From assembly GCF_003013715.1 (NCBI RefSeq), contig NC_072813.1, forward strand, positions 1,798,001-1,862,000: DNA of 64,000 nt, in the 5' to 3' direction. The notes below the pieces were generated by a model that was not told the DNA's origin, did not search any database, and worked only from the letters and a program-made list of their open reading frames with translations. This DNA comes from Candidozyma auris (taxonomy: Eukaryota > Ascomycota > Pichiomycetes > Serinales > Metschnikowiaceae). The translations under genes were made by a program, and so were the position numbers. This document shows positions 40,408 to 50,500 of the stretch, piece after piece (position 1 is the stretch's first letter; the number at the start of each line of letters is the position of its first letter).

Positions 40408-42342
40408 CTACTCCCGCTCCTTGCGGCACCAGCACGGGTCGTAGTCGTTCTCCATCTGAATGCTGGCGTCAATGTGGTGTCTCCTGAACACCTCCTTGCA
40501 CTGTTTCTTGAGGTGGGCGGTGCTCTCTCCCCTGTAGACTTGAATATGAATAAACCCACGTAGCTGTCTCGAGTGCGCTGGCCAGAACCGAATCGACGTG
40601 AACAGCTTGATGCCTTTAATTGCTGTGATCTCATTCAAGGCGCCTCTGACGGTTTGCTCTCTGCTGGAATTCAACTTGAGCAAGAGCGACGAACCAGTGG
40701 ACTTTATAAGAGGCACTGCCGTGGAAAAAATCAAGATTGCAATGATGATCGATGCCACTGGGTCGAATCCCTGCCACTTGAACAACTTCGTGAGAATTGT
40801 CGAAATTACCACTCCCACAGACCCCAATGTGTCTGCCAAAATGTGAAGAAATATGCCTCTCATGTTGTCGTTGACCTCGCAGTCGTCGTCCTCGCCGTGG
40901 CTATGTGAATGGGAATGTGAATGGGAATGTGAGTGAGAGTGTCCATGACTGTGTCCGTGACTGTGTCCATGGCCATGATTGAATGCAAAAATGCCGAATA
41001 TATTGACCAAAAGCCCCAACACCGACACTATGATGAGCTCTGTGGTTCGCTGAAGAGCTACTGGGCTGAACAAGCGTCCTACAGCCTCGAAAATGATACT
41101 TCCGCTGATCCCCACAAGCAAGACTCCATTGGTGAAACCAGCGAGAACCTCGAAATTTTGAAGACCAAACGGGTAAAGCCCATTGGGATTCACAGGGTTC
41201 TTCAGCAACACCCCTGCAATGAGGCCAAGGGCCAAAGATGCACAGTCCAAGGCCATGTGAAGAGAATCGCTTAAGAGACCCAAGGATTTCAGCCGAAACG
41301 AGTACAAGAGCTGCACAAACATAAACGCCGTGTTGAGCAAAAGAAAGTTGAAAATGGCACGCGTGTCGGAATGATTGAGGATCTCAGACAAAAGATGGGG
41401 CGTGTTTGGAGAAGGTGCCTCTGAAGAAGAAAGCACGTCTATTTGGTCCAGAACGTCGATCTTTACGCCTAGCGGGAGCACAATCGACACCAAAGCATTG
41501 AGTGCATGGAATGGGATTGTCTTGAGGACAAAAGTCTCCAAGGAAAACGTGAAGACCGAAATAACGGCCATATTCGTTGGAGAACGCAATTGGGACTCAG
41601 GAAGCAGGACAAGTAGCAAAGCGCCAGCGGCCAAGTTCATCATAAATAGTAAGTAGTCGACGCAGTGGGCATAGAGGGCAAAAAGCACCAAAGCGGTGGC
41701 CCCGGCACCCACGAAAAGCAAAGCGTAGTTTCTGGAGAATGGGTTGTAGTATTTAAGAAACGATTTGCGAAGCAACAAAAAAGACCCGACCAAAAACACA
41801 TAACCGGCCACGATTTCAGCACAAAAATCGTTGTACATGTCGTAAAAAAACGCCACAGCAGTGTATGGCGTGAACAAATTGAAATATAGAGCCAAGTATA
41901 ATGTGGCCACCCTTGTGGCTGGAAGCAACGCTGTAGCGGCGAAAAATGTGACCATGCTGGCCAAACCCAACCAAAGCGGTTTCACAGATCGCTCAGAATG
42001 CGCTGACGACGCGTCCAGGCTGCCCAAAGCGCCAGTGACGCCCAGGAAGAACAAACCTTGGAGAACCAGCACCAAACACCGCACAAGGACCCCAGAAAAC
42101 GCACTTTCAGTATCTGTAGACCCCACAGCGAGCTTCAGCGTAATTATGAGCACAGGGAATGCCGCCAACACGGGCAACGTGCTCTGGAAAGCGTTAGCAC
42201 GTAGCATCAGCCTGGAAGAAGTGGACGAATCTTTGTTCTCTGGCTTCGAAATCCCGCCAAAATTTGCAGGTGCTCCCAGCGGGATGGTATCGAGCGGCGG
42301 TCGTGTGCCCAGGTCAGGATTTGGCGCCGAAAACGTGTTCAT
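40408..42342 (-). CDS. MSC2: Cation-diffusion-facilitator zinc transporter (Msc2-like)
   Basis: A 644-residue multi-pass membrane protein with about 12 hydrophobic segments. The C-terminal half is a CDF domain with both zinc-site motifs, HMALD (in DSLHMALDCASLALGL) and HILAD (in HILADTLGSVGVV). A His-rich loop of HGHSHGHSHGHSHSHSH type lies between them at nucleotides about 40893-40977. S. cerevisiae Msc2 (724 residues) pairs with Zrg17 to move zinc into the ER lumen; that role is inferred here. The long N-terminal half with extra membrane spans distinguishes Msc2 from Zrc1/Cot1. Confidence 0.9.
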   Translation of the reverse strand: MNTFSAPNPDLGTRPPLDTIPLGAPANFGGISKPENKDSSTSSRLMLRANAFQSTLPVLAAFPVLIITLKLAVGSTDTESAFSGVLVRCLVLVLQGLFFLGVTGALGSLDASSAHSERSVKPLWLGLASMVTFFAATALLPATRVATLYLALYFNLFTPYTAVAFFYDMYNDFCAEIVAGYVFLVGSFLLLRKSFLKYYNPFSRNYALLFVGAGATALVLFALYAHCVDYLLFMMNLAAGALLLVLLPESQLRSPTNMAVISVFTFSLETFVLKTIPFHALNALVSIVLPLGVKIDVLDQIDVLSSSEAPSPNTPHLLSEILNHSDTRAIFNFLLLNTAFMFVQLLYSFRLKSLGLLSDSLHMALDCASLALGLIAGVLLKNPVNPNGLYPFGLQNFEVLAGFTNGVLLVGISGSIIFEAVGRLFSPVALQRTTELIIVSVLGLLVNIFGIFAFNHGHGHSHGHSHGHSHSHSHSHSHSHSHGEDDDCEVNDNMRGIFLHILADTLGSVGVVISTILTKLFKWQGFDPVASIIIAILIFSTAVPLIKSTGSSLLLKLNSSREQTVRGALNEITAIKGIKLFTSIRFWPAHSRQLRGFIHIQVYRGESTAHLKKQCKEVFRRHHIDASIQMENDYDPCWCRKERE

Positions 42343-42892
42343 GGGGAAAAAGAAGGTGTAGGAGTAAAGTGTTGATAATTGAAAAAGTGTGTGGTACTGT
42401 ACGGAGTTGGAGGAAGGGTCCAGGTGGGTGGAGATAACCTGGGGAACCAGGATGAGTTGAAAATTTTGAGGGGTAAATTGGGCCAGTTGGGAGAGTCTTT
42501 TTTGGGGTTTTGTTGTTTTCTGGCACTTTTTTCGTGCTTGTAGGTGAAATATAGGAGGTTGTAGTGGCTCTCATTTTGCTGATTTTAGTATGCAACGTGG
42601 ACCACATAGTAAGAGTATAAAAAAGGAAGAAAAAAAGGGCGAGAGAGAAGGAAACATAAATAGAAGACTTTGTCATCAAGCATTGGAGTTTTATTGAAGG
42701 AATTTTCATGAAATGGCTAGGTGGATCCTATTTTTTGGCCACTATGTTCATTTTGCAGCCATTCCTGGTACCTACAAGAAAGACAGCAGAGAATGGGGCT
42801 ATTCCAACCAAAGAAATGCCTGGTATACTGAAAAAACCAATATTTATTAGAAAGCTCTATGTTCATTGAATCTCTCCCTTCGTGGCTTTACC
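42343..42892. other. MSC2 promoter region
   Basis: A 550-bp gap. TTTTGCAGCCATT at 42751-42763 is a recurrent-element copy in the MSC2 orientation, about 410 bp upstream of its start. No gene is visible. Confidence 0.45.
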
Positions 42893-43565
42893 CTACCTGA
42901 GGAAGGCCCTCTCCAATTTCTGCAAATTCAAACATCCACCTTGAGCATTGGCAATATTGTGTTTTTTCCTTTTGCAACTCGCCGCCCTATTCAATTTCCA
43001 CTGTAAGTACCGTCTGCTAAGGTAAAGCTGACCGGCGTGAAAGCATAGAGCAAATGTAAGTGTCACAAGAGAAAAGATATCAAAACCCATCAGCACCCGC
43101 AAATCGACAGGGTCAATCGATGCCTTCGCCTGCTGTATTTCCACAATGCTGCCGATTTGCAAGCCGATTGTGACCACCATAAACAAAAAAGCCCACCAGA
43201 ACGCTCTGTACGTGGGAATAGTAGGCAGGCCCATGAAAGCATAAGTGATTACGTTGAACAAGTACTAGTGTTAGTGGAGGATCAAAGAATGGAAAATATA
43301 GGGGCTGAAAACATACCGAAAGAACAATGAACACTCTGGTTACGAGGAAAACCCTGGGCAAGGAGGATGCCAAATACCAGGAGGTTATGGCCAAGGATAC
43401 ATTGATGAATTGCATCGTGAAAGGTAGAAAAAGTAAAAGTCCTGGCAAGGTCTTGCGTTTGAGGAAAGCCTCGGGGTTTTTTGTCTCGGTGTAGTTGTCG
43501 ATGAAAAGGTCAAGGTCATCTGGGGTGGAAGTGGCCATGATGGTGGAAGTGCAAAGGTGGGACAT
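42893..43565 (-). CDS. Unrecognised small multi-pass membrane protein (two exons)
   Basis: Exons 43317-43565 and 42893-43264, separated by a 52-bp intron (GTATGT to CACTAACACTAG on the reverse strand), give 206 residues from the first ATG. A second ATG at 43538 would give 197. After splicing, RVFIVLS joins YLFNVITYAFMG in phase. About four hydrophobic segments are visible (around LPGLLLFLPF, VFLVTRVFIVLSYLF, FWWAFLFMVVTIGLQIG and IFSLVTLTFALCF), then a basic tail with CKRKKHN. I do not recognise the family. A recurrent-element copy, AAATGGCTGCAAAAT, lies at 43569-43583 directly before the start. Confidence 0.72.
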
Positions 43566-43568
43566 GGG

Positions 43569-43583
43569 AAATGGCTGCAAAAT
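43569..43583 (+). promoter_or_regulatory. Copy of the recurrent ATGGCTGCRAAA element
   Basis: AAATGGCTGCAAAAT, adjacent to the first ATG of the two-exon membrane protein gene and opposite to it in orientation. Confidence 0.4.
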
Positions 43584-44418
43584 GCATGGAGCACATAGAA
43601 AGAGGGAAAATAGGAGGGATAATTTTTCAGGGAAGCAAAAGGCAAATAGGAAGGTGCAATTTTTTTTTTTTCTTTTTATTTGATGATGATTGTTGCATGA
43701 TGGTGCTTGTAGTTTCAGCGATTATTTGCCTTTTGTAGAGGTTGTCTTAGCTAGGAGGTGGATTAGTAGAGGGACATTTCCACCCCAGTTTCGTTGACTA
43801 CTAGTTCTACAGAAATGAGACACCACTCACAGAGTCTTGAAGCATCACTGTATACTGCCGAAAACAGAACCTAGGTGGTAGATTTTCCTTGAAATAGGCC
43901 CTATTTCTGTCAAATTAGTACTATTTCCCAGGTACCATTCCACGGCCTGCTCAACGATCTCAAAGTTGCACTGGAGAAGTCAAATGAAGAAATGTATCCA
44001 CTTGAAGAAAAGATCAAAAGAATTCAGATACACAGTTGCCTGAGCCATGTCCCAAAGTTACGTTTCCCAAATTCTATTTTATATCTGTCCCATCCGTTTC
44101 CTAAATGGCTGCAAAGACCGAATAACCAGACTCTTCTGACTCCAGATACACCTAAGACGCTACCCTGCTCTGGAAGTCTGTTTTCAATTGAGTTCCACAT
44201 TATTGTTGTCCCAAGATTGTTAAGTATTTGCCTCATCTATTCCGCCAGAGCTCTTCTGCACTCATCTGAAATCATACATACGTACAATCCGATTTCAAAT
44301 GCCCAAATCGAGATTATAAAAAGACAGTGACGAAAATCACTAAATAGAACCTTTAGCAAAAGAAATCACAATCACCTCTCAGAAAGTCTTTACCAACCAC
44401 CATAATGTAGCATCCTAG

Positions 44419-44433
44419 AATGGCTGCGAAAAT
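44419..44433 (+). promoter_or_regulatory. Copy of the recurrent ATGGCTGCRAAA element
   Basis: AATGGCTGCGAAAAT, 420 bp upstream of the RPT5 start. A second copy is 300 bp further out, at 44103-44116. Confidence 0.45.
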
Positions 44434-44764
44434 GAGACCTCGTATTCATCTGTTCTTCCATCATCTTCATCATCCACACACTCAAATCTCAACTAGCTCT
44501 GTTCTTTGGAAAACTTCAGAAGTAAATATTCCATTTTGAGACAATTGATTCAAAAGAGATATTTTCCAAGGAAAATTCCACTACCTGTGCAACCACACAT
44601 ACTAGGAGCCAGAGGTCTAGTGTATTCCACACCCATTGTCAAATTCTCCCAGAAAACTAGATTCCCACCCTATCTTGGCCAAGTTCTTGCCAAATCAATC
44701 GCTATACCCCTCTCACCAGGGCCGTACCACCCAACTCACCTCCCCTTTTGTCCTTTCAATTCCC

Positions 44765-44788
44765 GGTCGTGCGCGCACCAGTGGCAAC
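44765..44788 (+). promoter_or_regulatory. Proteasome-gene promoter element (RPT5)
   Basis: GGTCGTGCGCGCACC (44765-44779) is followed directly by AGTGGCAAC, 65 bp before the RPT5 start. The same 15-mer occurs in the SEM1 promoter, also next to GTGGCAA. GTGGCAA resembles the core of the Rpn4 PACE site (GGTGGCAAA) known from S. cerevisiae. Confidence 0.65.
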
Positions 44789-44853
44789 CACCAGTCTCAC
44801 TTACGTCTACTACTTACTCCAACATCAACTTCCTCTCAACTTATACTCTAACC

Positions 44854-46131
44854 ATGGCCACCCTCGAAGAATTGGAGCAGGACGAGCTCATCGACCAGGA
44901 GATCGCCGCATCGTCGACCCAGGATATCGCCAACCGCACAAAGCTCCTCCACAACGACATCTCGGTGATGTTCAGCGAGAGCCAGAGACTCAGCCATGAA
45001 AAAGCCGTCATGAGCGAGCGAATCAAAGACAACCAGGAGAAAATCAACAACAACAAGCAGCTCCCGTACCTTGTAGGCAACGTCGTGGAGCTTTTGGACT
45101 TGGACGCCGAGAAGGAGGCGCTAGAACAAGGAGGCAACTTGGACGTGGACGCTGCTAGACTGGGCAAGCTGGCGGTGATCAAGACCAGCACGCGACAGAC
45201 GGTATTCTTGCCGCTCATTGGGTTGGTGGATCCAGAAAATTTGAAGCCCAACGACTTGATTGGCGTTAACAAGGACCTGTACCTTATCTTGGACCTTTTA
45301 CCTTCAGAGTACGATTCGAGAGTGAAGGCGATGGAAGTCGATGAAAAGCCTACAGAGGACTACTCTGACATCGGTGGTTTGGATAAGCAGATCGAGGAGC
45401 TCATTGAGGCGGTGGTGTTGCCCATGAAACAGGCTGAGAAGTTCAAGGCGCTAGGCGTCAAGCCTCCTAAAGGCGCCCTTATGTATGGGCCTCCCGGAAC
45501 AGGTAAAACGCTTCTTGCAAGAGCATGTGCAGCCCAGTCGGGGGCGACGTTCTTGAAGTTGGCTGCTCCTCAGCTTGTGCAGATGTTCATTGGTGACGGT
45601 GCCAAGTTGGTGAGAGACGCCTTTGCCTTGGCGAAAGAAAAGGCCCCCACGATCATTTTCATTGACGAGTTGGATGCCATTGGAACCAAGAGATTCGACT
45701 CGGACAAGTCCGGTGACAGAGAGGTCCAGCGTACCATGTTGGAGCTCTTGAACCAGTTGGATGGGTTCGGGTCGGACGATAGAGTGAAAGTGTTGGCCGC
45801 CACAAACAGAGTCGACACTTTGGACCCTGCCCTTTTGCGTTCAGGTCGTTTGGATAGAAAAATCGAATTCCCTTTACCTTCTGAGGAGGCTCGTGAGTCT
45901 GTGTTGAAAATCCACGCCAGAAAGCTCAACTGCGATCATAACCTGATCAACTGGAGAGAGTTGGCGCGTTCTACCGATGAATTCAACGGTGCTCAGCTTA
46001 AAGCTGTGACTGTCGAGGCGGGAATGATTGCATTGCGTAATGGTAAGAGCGTGATTAAGCACGAGGATTTTGTGGAGGCTATTGGCGAGGTCCAGGCGAG
46101 AAAGTCCAAGTCGGTCAACTTCTACGCGTAA
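44854..46131 (+). CDS. RPT5: 26S proteasome regulatory ATPase Rpt5
   Basis: A 425-residue AAA ATPase of the 19S base. The start at 44854 gives [12 protein letters not shown], matching the conserved N-terminus; the longer upstream frame is rejected. A coiled-coil (about 20-70) leads to an OB domain and an AAA domain with Walker A GPPGTGKT at 212-219, Walker B FIDELD at about 269-274 and the [15 protein letters not shown]. The C-terminal FYA is the HbYX-type motif that docks into the 20S pocket. Codon 142 is CTG where S. cerevisiae has serine (NKDSYLILD). SEM1 lies just downstream on the other strand. Confidence 0.98.
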   Translation: MATLEELEQDELIDQEIAASSTQDIANRTKLLHNDISVMFSESQRLSHEKAVMSERIKDNQEKINNNKQLPYLVGNVVELLDLDAEKEALEQGGNLDVDAARLGKLAVIKTSTRQTVFLPLIGLVDPENLKPNDLIGVNKDLYLILDLLPSEYDSRVKAMEVDEKPTEDYSDIGGLDKQIEELIEAVVLPMKQAEKFKALGVKPPKGALMYGPPGTGKTLLARACAAQSGATFLKLAAPQLVQMFIGDGAKLVRDAFALAKEKAPTIIFIDELDAIGTKRFDSDKSGDREVQRTMLELLNQLDGFGSDDRVKVLAATNRVDTLDPALLRSGRLDRKIEFPLPSEEARESVLKIHARKLNCDHNLINWRELARSTDEFNGAQLKAVTVEAGMIALRNGKSVIKHEDFVEAIGEVQARKSKSVNFYA

Positions 46132-46536
46132 TTGACCCGAACACAATACAAAAGGAGTGGTTTCAGCCTTAGCATAAGAAACCACAGCTGCAGCTCCACA
46201 AGGCGCCTGTCGACTTAGTGTGCTACTGCGACGGCCCTTCAGTTTCAGGTACCCTACGGGCTCCCTAGCGGTTTCCGAGTGGCTCCCTAGCGCCTCTTGA
46301 GCGCCTGTCATCTACAATTATACATAGGCGACTTATTTGCAACACAAGGTACTGCCACTCAATTGCAGCAGCATCACCTGCAAACCACACCTTCATAGAA
46401 ATCCATTATCAAGTGTATGGTCAAACACAAGTAGGTACGAGCCTGCAAAAACGTAGAAACCATGTATGCATCTTACAAAAGGTTGGCTTCCCTTTTCCAT
46501 CGAAATTAACCTGTATTCCCTATTTCATTTCACACA
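46132..46536. other. Convergent 3' gap RPT5-SEM1
   Basis: A 405-bp gap with a GC-rich segment carrying GGCTCCCTAGCG twice at about 46260-46293. Its role is unknown. Confidence 0.4.
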
Positions 46537-46737
46537 TTATTTCGCTTTCTTGAGCTCCTCTCTGAGCCTCTCAGTAAAGTCGTCTTTGGCATCGTCGTCG
46601 TCCCAATCTTCTTCCCAAAGACTAGCAGCAGTGAGCTGTGGGTTGGGATCGTTGTCCCACTGCGAGTCCTTGGGAAAATCCTCGAACTCGTCGTCCTCCT
46701 CGAGCGTCTTGATCACTTTGCCTTCTTCTGTGGACAT
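46537..46737 (-). CDS. SEM1: Sem1/Dss1, proteasome lid and TREX-2 subunit
   Basis: A 66-residue acidic protein beginning MSTEEGKV. It has the two family blocks: LEEDDEFEDFP (about 12-22), and LWEEDWDDDDAKDDFTERLREEL near the C-terminus, where tryptophans alternate with acidic residues. S. cerevisiae Sem1 has 89 residues, so this one is short at the N-terminus. It tethers lid subunits Rpn3 and Rpn7 and also serves TREX-2 and other PCI complexes. The ATG at 46737 is chosen because the upstream frame is not acidic or conserved. It is convergent with RPT5. Confidence 0.95.
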   Translation of the reverse strand: MSTEEGKVIKTLEEDDEFEDFPKDSQWDNDPNPQLTAASLWEEDWDDDDAKDDFTERLREELKKAK

Positions 46738-46780
46738 TGTGGTTGATTTGGAGAGATCTGGAGAAGTGAGCTTTGATATA

Positions 46781-46805
46781 GTGGCAAGGCGGTGCGCGCA
46801 CGACC
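46781..46805 (-). promoter_or_regulatory. Proteasome-gene promoter element (SEM1)
   Basis: On the reverse strand GGTCGTGCGCGCACC (46805-46791) is followed by GCC and then TTGCCAC (46787-46781), 43 bp before the SEM1 start. The order relative to the gene is the same as in RPT5, but the GTGGCAA part is inverted. Confidence 0.65.
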
Positions 46806-46962
46806 TTGGTGGGTGGGTGGGTGGAGAAGAGTATTGGAATTTTAGTTCAGAAGATGAGAAGATCGAGATGAGTGTAGTGGCATTTTTTAAGAAATCTACG
46901 TGTGTATGTAATTTGCGTGGCTGGGAATGAAGGGTTGAAGTATCAGTTTTGGAAAGGTTCAG

Positions 46963-46977
46963 AATGGCTGCGAAAAA
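46963..46977 (+). promoter_or_regulatory. Copy of the recurrent ATGGCTGCRAAA element
   Basis: AATGGCTGCGAAAAA, about 225 bp upstream of SEM1 (opposite orientation) and 585 bp upstream of RPO31. Confidence 0.45.
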
Positions 46978-47452
46978 TCCTGGAATAAGAAAGATAGAGT
47001 GAAGTGAGTACTTATTCAAATTCTCCCCAAAACATAATAGAAAACTGGATGTGGCAGCATCAAAAAAGAAAGAAAAGTGAATAATTTATTTTGTTTGGAT
47101 TGTAATCCACCACATTCAAACCATTATCCTCTGATTCTCGCACAGTGGAGGGAAGTGAACCTTCCTTTCCCTTCAAATTTCCAAATTTAGAGTACTTCAT
47201 TCACTCGACAACCAATCCTTGCTTTGATCTCAACGAGCCCTTGAAACCTCCTCAGCCATACCACTTGAGGTTTTCTCATATATACGGTACTTGCACTGCG
47301 GGAACGAAGAGGGTCTCCACAAGCGGCACAAATGAAACTGTTGCAGCAAATGCAACAAACCATTGCCATCTCAGTACACTCAGTAACCCATCAATGCCGT
47401 CAATTTGTCCACATCAGGTCTTCCTGCTATTATACCTCTCCTTGTCTGTGTA

Positions 47453-47472
47453 TCACGTGACATATCACGTGC
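47453..47472. promoter_or_regulatory. Paired E-boxes upstream of RPO31
   Basis: TCACGTGA at 47453-47460 and TCACGTGC at 47465-47472, 12 bp apart, the nearer ending 88 bp before the start codon. Confidence 0.6.
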
Positions 47473-47560
47473 ACCACCAACTGCCTGCGGCCCAAGCTCC
47501 ATCGCAAAATTTCCAGATCAACCTACTCCCTTCCCCAAACCTTCCCCTCTACCGCCTCCA

Positions 47561-50500
47561 ATGAAAGACGTCGTCGTTGACGTGGCGCCCAAGTGCATCA
47601 AGGGCCTTGAATTCAGCGCTCTCTCGTCCAAAGAGATCGTGGCGCAGTCCGAGGCCGAGGTCACCACTAGAGACCTCTACGACTTGGAAAAGGGCAGACA
47701 AGTCAAGGAAAGTGGTGCTTTGGACACACGAATGGGAACCTCGTCCAACGCAGTCGAGTGTGCTACGTGCCATGGTAACTTGGCTCTGTGCCACGGTCAT
47801 TTTGGCCACGTTCGCTTAGCACTTCCTGTGTTTCACGTGGGTTACTTCAAGCAGATCATCAGAGTGCTCCAGTGTATCTGTAAGCTGTGTGGAGCGGTGT
47901 TGTTGGACCAGAACACGAAACGCAAGTTCTTGGCCGACTTGAGACGCCCCAATATTGACAATTTGCGCAGAATGAAAATCTTGAACAAAGTGGTGGACCA
48001 GTGCAAAAAACAGAGAAGGTGCTTGCAGTGTAACCATGTCAACGGCGTGGTGAAGAAAGCTGCGAGTGGCGCTGGACCGGCTGCTTTGAAAATTTTTCAC
48101 GACACCTTCAGGTTCATTGGCAAGAAGCCTACTCCTGAAAAGGAGTTCTGGGATAAGGAGTTTGACGAGGTGTTTATGAGGAATCCAGAGCTCGAGAAAT
48201 TTGCAAAGAGAGTGTATGAGGACTTGAATCCGCTCAAGGTTTTGAATTTATTCAAGCAGGTGTCGCCTCTTGATTGTGAGCTTTTCGGCATTGACGCCTC
48301 CAAGGGCGGCAGACCTGAAACGTACATTTGGCGCTACTTGCCTGCTCCTCCCGTGTGTATACGACCTTCGGTGATGATGGACGCTCAGTCCAACGAGGAC
48401 GATTTGACGGTGAAATTGACCGAGATCGTCTGGACCTCCTCCCTCATCAAGGCAGGTATCGAGAAAGGTATCTCTATTAATAACATGATGGAACAGTGGG
48501 ACTTTTTGCAGCTTTCGGTCGCCATGTATATCAACTCCGATGCAGCAAACCCGGCGCTACTACCTGGGAACATGGGCCTGGGCCTGAAAAGTGCCAAACC
48601 AATCAGAGGCTTCTGTCAGAGATTAAAGGGTAAGCAGGGTCGTTTCAGAGGTAATCTTTCCGGTAAGAGAGTCGACTTTTCAGGTCGTACAGTTATTTCG
48701 CCAGATCCAAATTTGAAAATTGATGAAGTTGCCGTTCCCGATCGAGTGGCCAAAGTGTTGACCTACCCTGAAAAGTGTACTCGATACAACCGTCAAAAAT
48801 TGCAGAAATTGATTCTCAACGGCCCCAATGTGCATCCGGGTGCTAACTACATTTTGAAGCAGAATGAGGTTGCCAAACGCAACTTGAAGTTCGGTGACAG
48901 GGTCAAGCTTGCCAAGAATCTCCGAATCGGCGACGTCGTTGAGCGTCACATTGAAGACGGTGATGTTGTTCTTTTCAACAGACAGCCTTCTTTGCATAGA
49001 CTTTCCATCTTGTCTCACTACGCCAAGGTCAGACCATGGAGAACCTTCAGACTCAACGAGTGTGTTTGTACGCCATACAACGCTGATTTTGATGGTGACG
49101 AGATGAACTTGCATGTTCCTCAAACTGAGGAAGCCAGAGCTGAAGCCATCAACTTAATGGGGGTGAAAAACAACCTTTTGACGCCAAAGTCTGGTGAGCC
49201 TATCATTGCTGCTACTCAGGATTTCATCACTGGCTCGTATATTATCTCCCACAAGGATTCTTTCTTCGATAGAGCTTCTTTGGTTCAGCTCTTGCTGATG
49301 ATGTCAGACGCAGACTTGCATTTTGACATTCCTCCACCGGCTATCTTCAAGCCCGTGGCTCTTTGGACAGGTAAGCAGGTATTTTCCCTCTTGATCAGAC
49401 CCAACAAAAAATCCAAAGTTGTCATCAATGTGGATGCAAAGAACAAGACTTTCCATCCTCCCGCTAAAGGTCTTCCGAACGAAATGTCGCCCAACGATGG
49501 TTTTGTGGTGATCAGGGGATCCCAAATTCTCAGCGGTGTCATGGATAAGTCCACATTGGGTGATGGTAAAAAGCACTCTGTGTTTTATACAATTCTCAGA
49601 GACTACGGTCCTGATGAGGCAGCAAATGCCATGAATAGAATGGCCAAGCTTTGTGCCCGTTTTCTCGGAAACCACGGTTTCTCCATTGGTATTAATGATG
49701 TCACACCAGGTTCTGATCTTAAGCTGAAGAAAGAGTACATGGTTGAGCAAGCCTACGCCAAGTGTGATGAGCTCATTGATCTTTACAACAGGGGTAAGTT
49801 GGAAACACAACCTGGCTGTAACGAAGAGCAGACGTTGGAAGCGAAAATCAGTGGTTTGCTTTCCAAAGTTCGTGAAGAAGTCGGTGACGTCTGTATCAGA
49901 GAGCTTGATTCCCTCAACTCTCCATTGATCATGGCTACATGTGGTTCCAAAGGTTCCACGTTAAATGTTTCGCAGATGGTCGCTGTTGTGGGTCAGCAAA
50001 TTATCTCGGGTAACAGAGTGCCTGATGGTTTCCAGGACAGATCCTTGCCCCACTTCACGAAAATGTCGAAGACACCCCAGTCCAAGGGTTTTGTACGGAA
50101 CTCTTTCTTCAGCGGTTTGAGTCCTCCAGAGTTTCTTTTCCACGCTATTTCGGGTAGAGAAGGTTTGGTTGATACTGCCGTGAAGACTGCCGAAACAGGT
50201 TATATGTCTAGACGTCTTATGAAGTCTCTTGAGGATCTTTCTGCTCTGTATGATCAGACGGTGAGAAACTCGCTGAATGGTATCGTTCAGTTCACTTATG
50301 GTGGTGATGGCTTGGATCCTTTGGACATGGAGGGCGATGCTCAGCCAGTAAACTTTAACAGACAGTGGGATCATGCGTTTAACGTCACTTTTGACATCAG
50401 CGATAGAAGCTTGAGACCATATGAAATTATGGATGTTGTAGACAACGTCCTCAGGCCATTGGAGGACAAGCTCGTGAGGTACGACAACCTTGGAAGGGTT

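Larger units (their letters stand above)
43584..44853. other. RPT5 upstream region
   Basis: Contains two copies of the recurrent element, AAATGGCTGCAAAG at 44103-44116 and AATGGCTGCGAAAAT at 44419-44433, both in the RPT5 orientation, and the proteasome-gene element at 44765-44788. The frame that extends RPT5 upstream to 44506 is not conserved family sequence. Confidence 0.5.
46738..47560. other. Divergent SEM1/RPO31 promoter region
   Basis: Holds the SEM1 proteasome element at 46781-46805, a recurrent element AATGGCTGCGAAAAA at 46963-46977, and paired E-boxes near RPO31. The frame extending RPO31 upstream to 47405 is not conserved. Confidence 0.5.

Noticed and set aside
44506..44853. N-terminal extension of RPT5
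   Set aside because: The family N-terminus MATLEELE begins at 44854, and the extension covers promoter elements.
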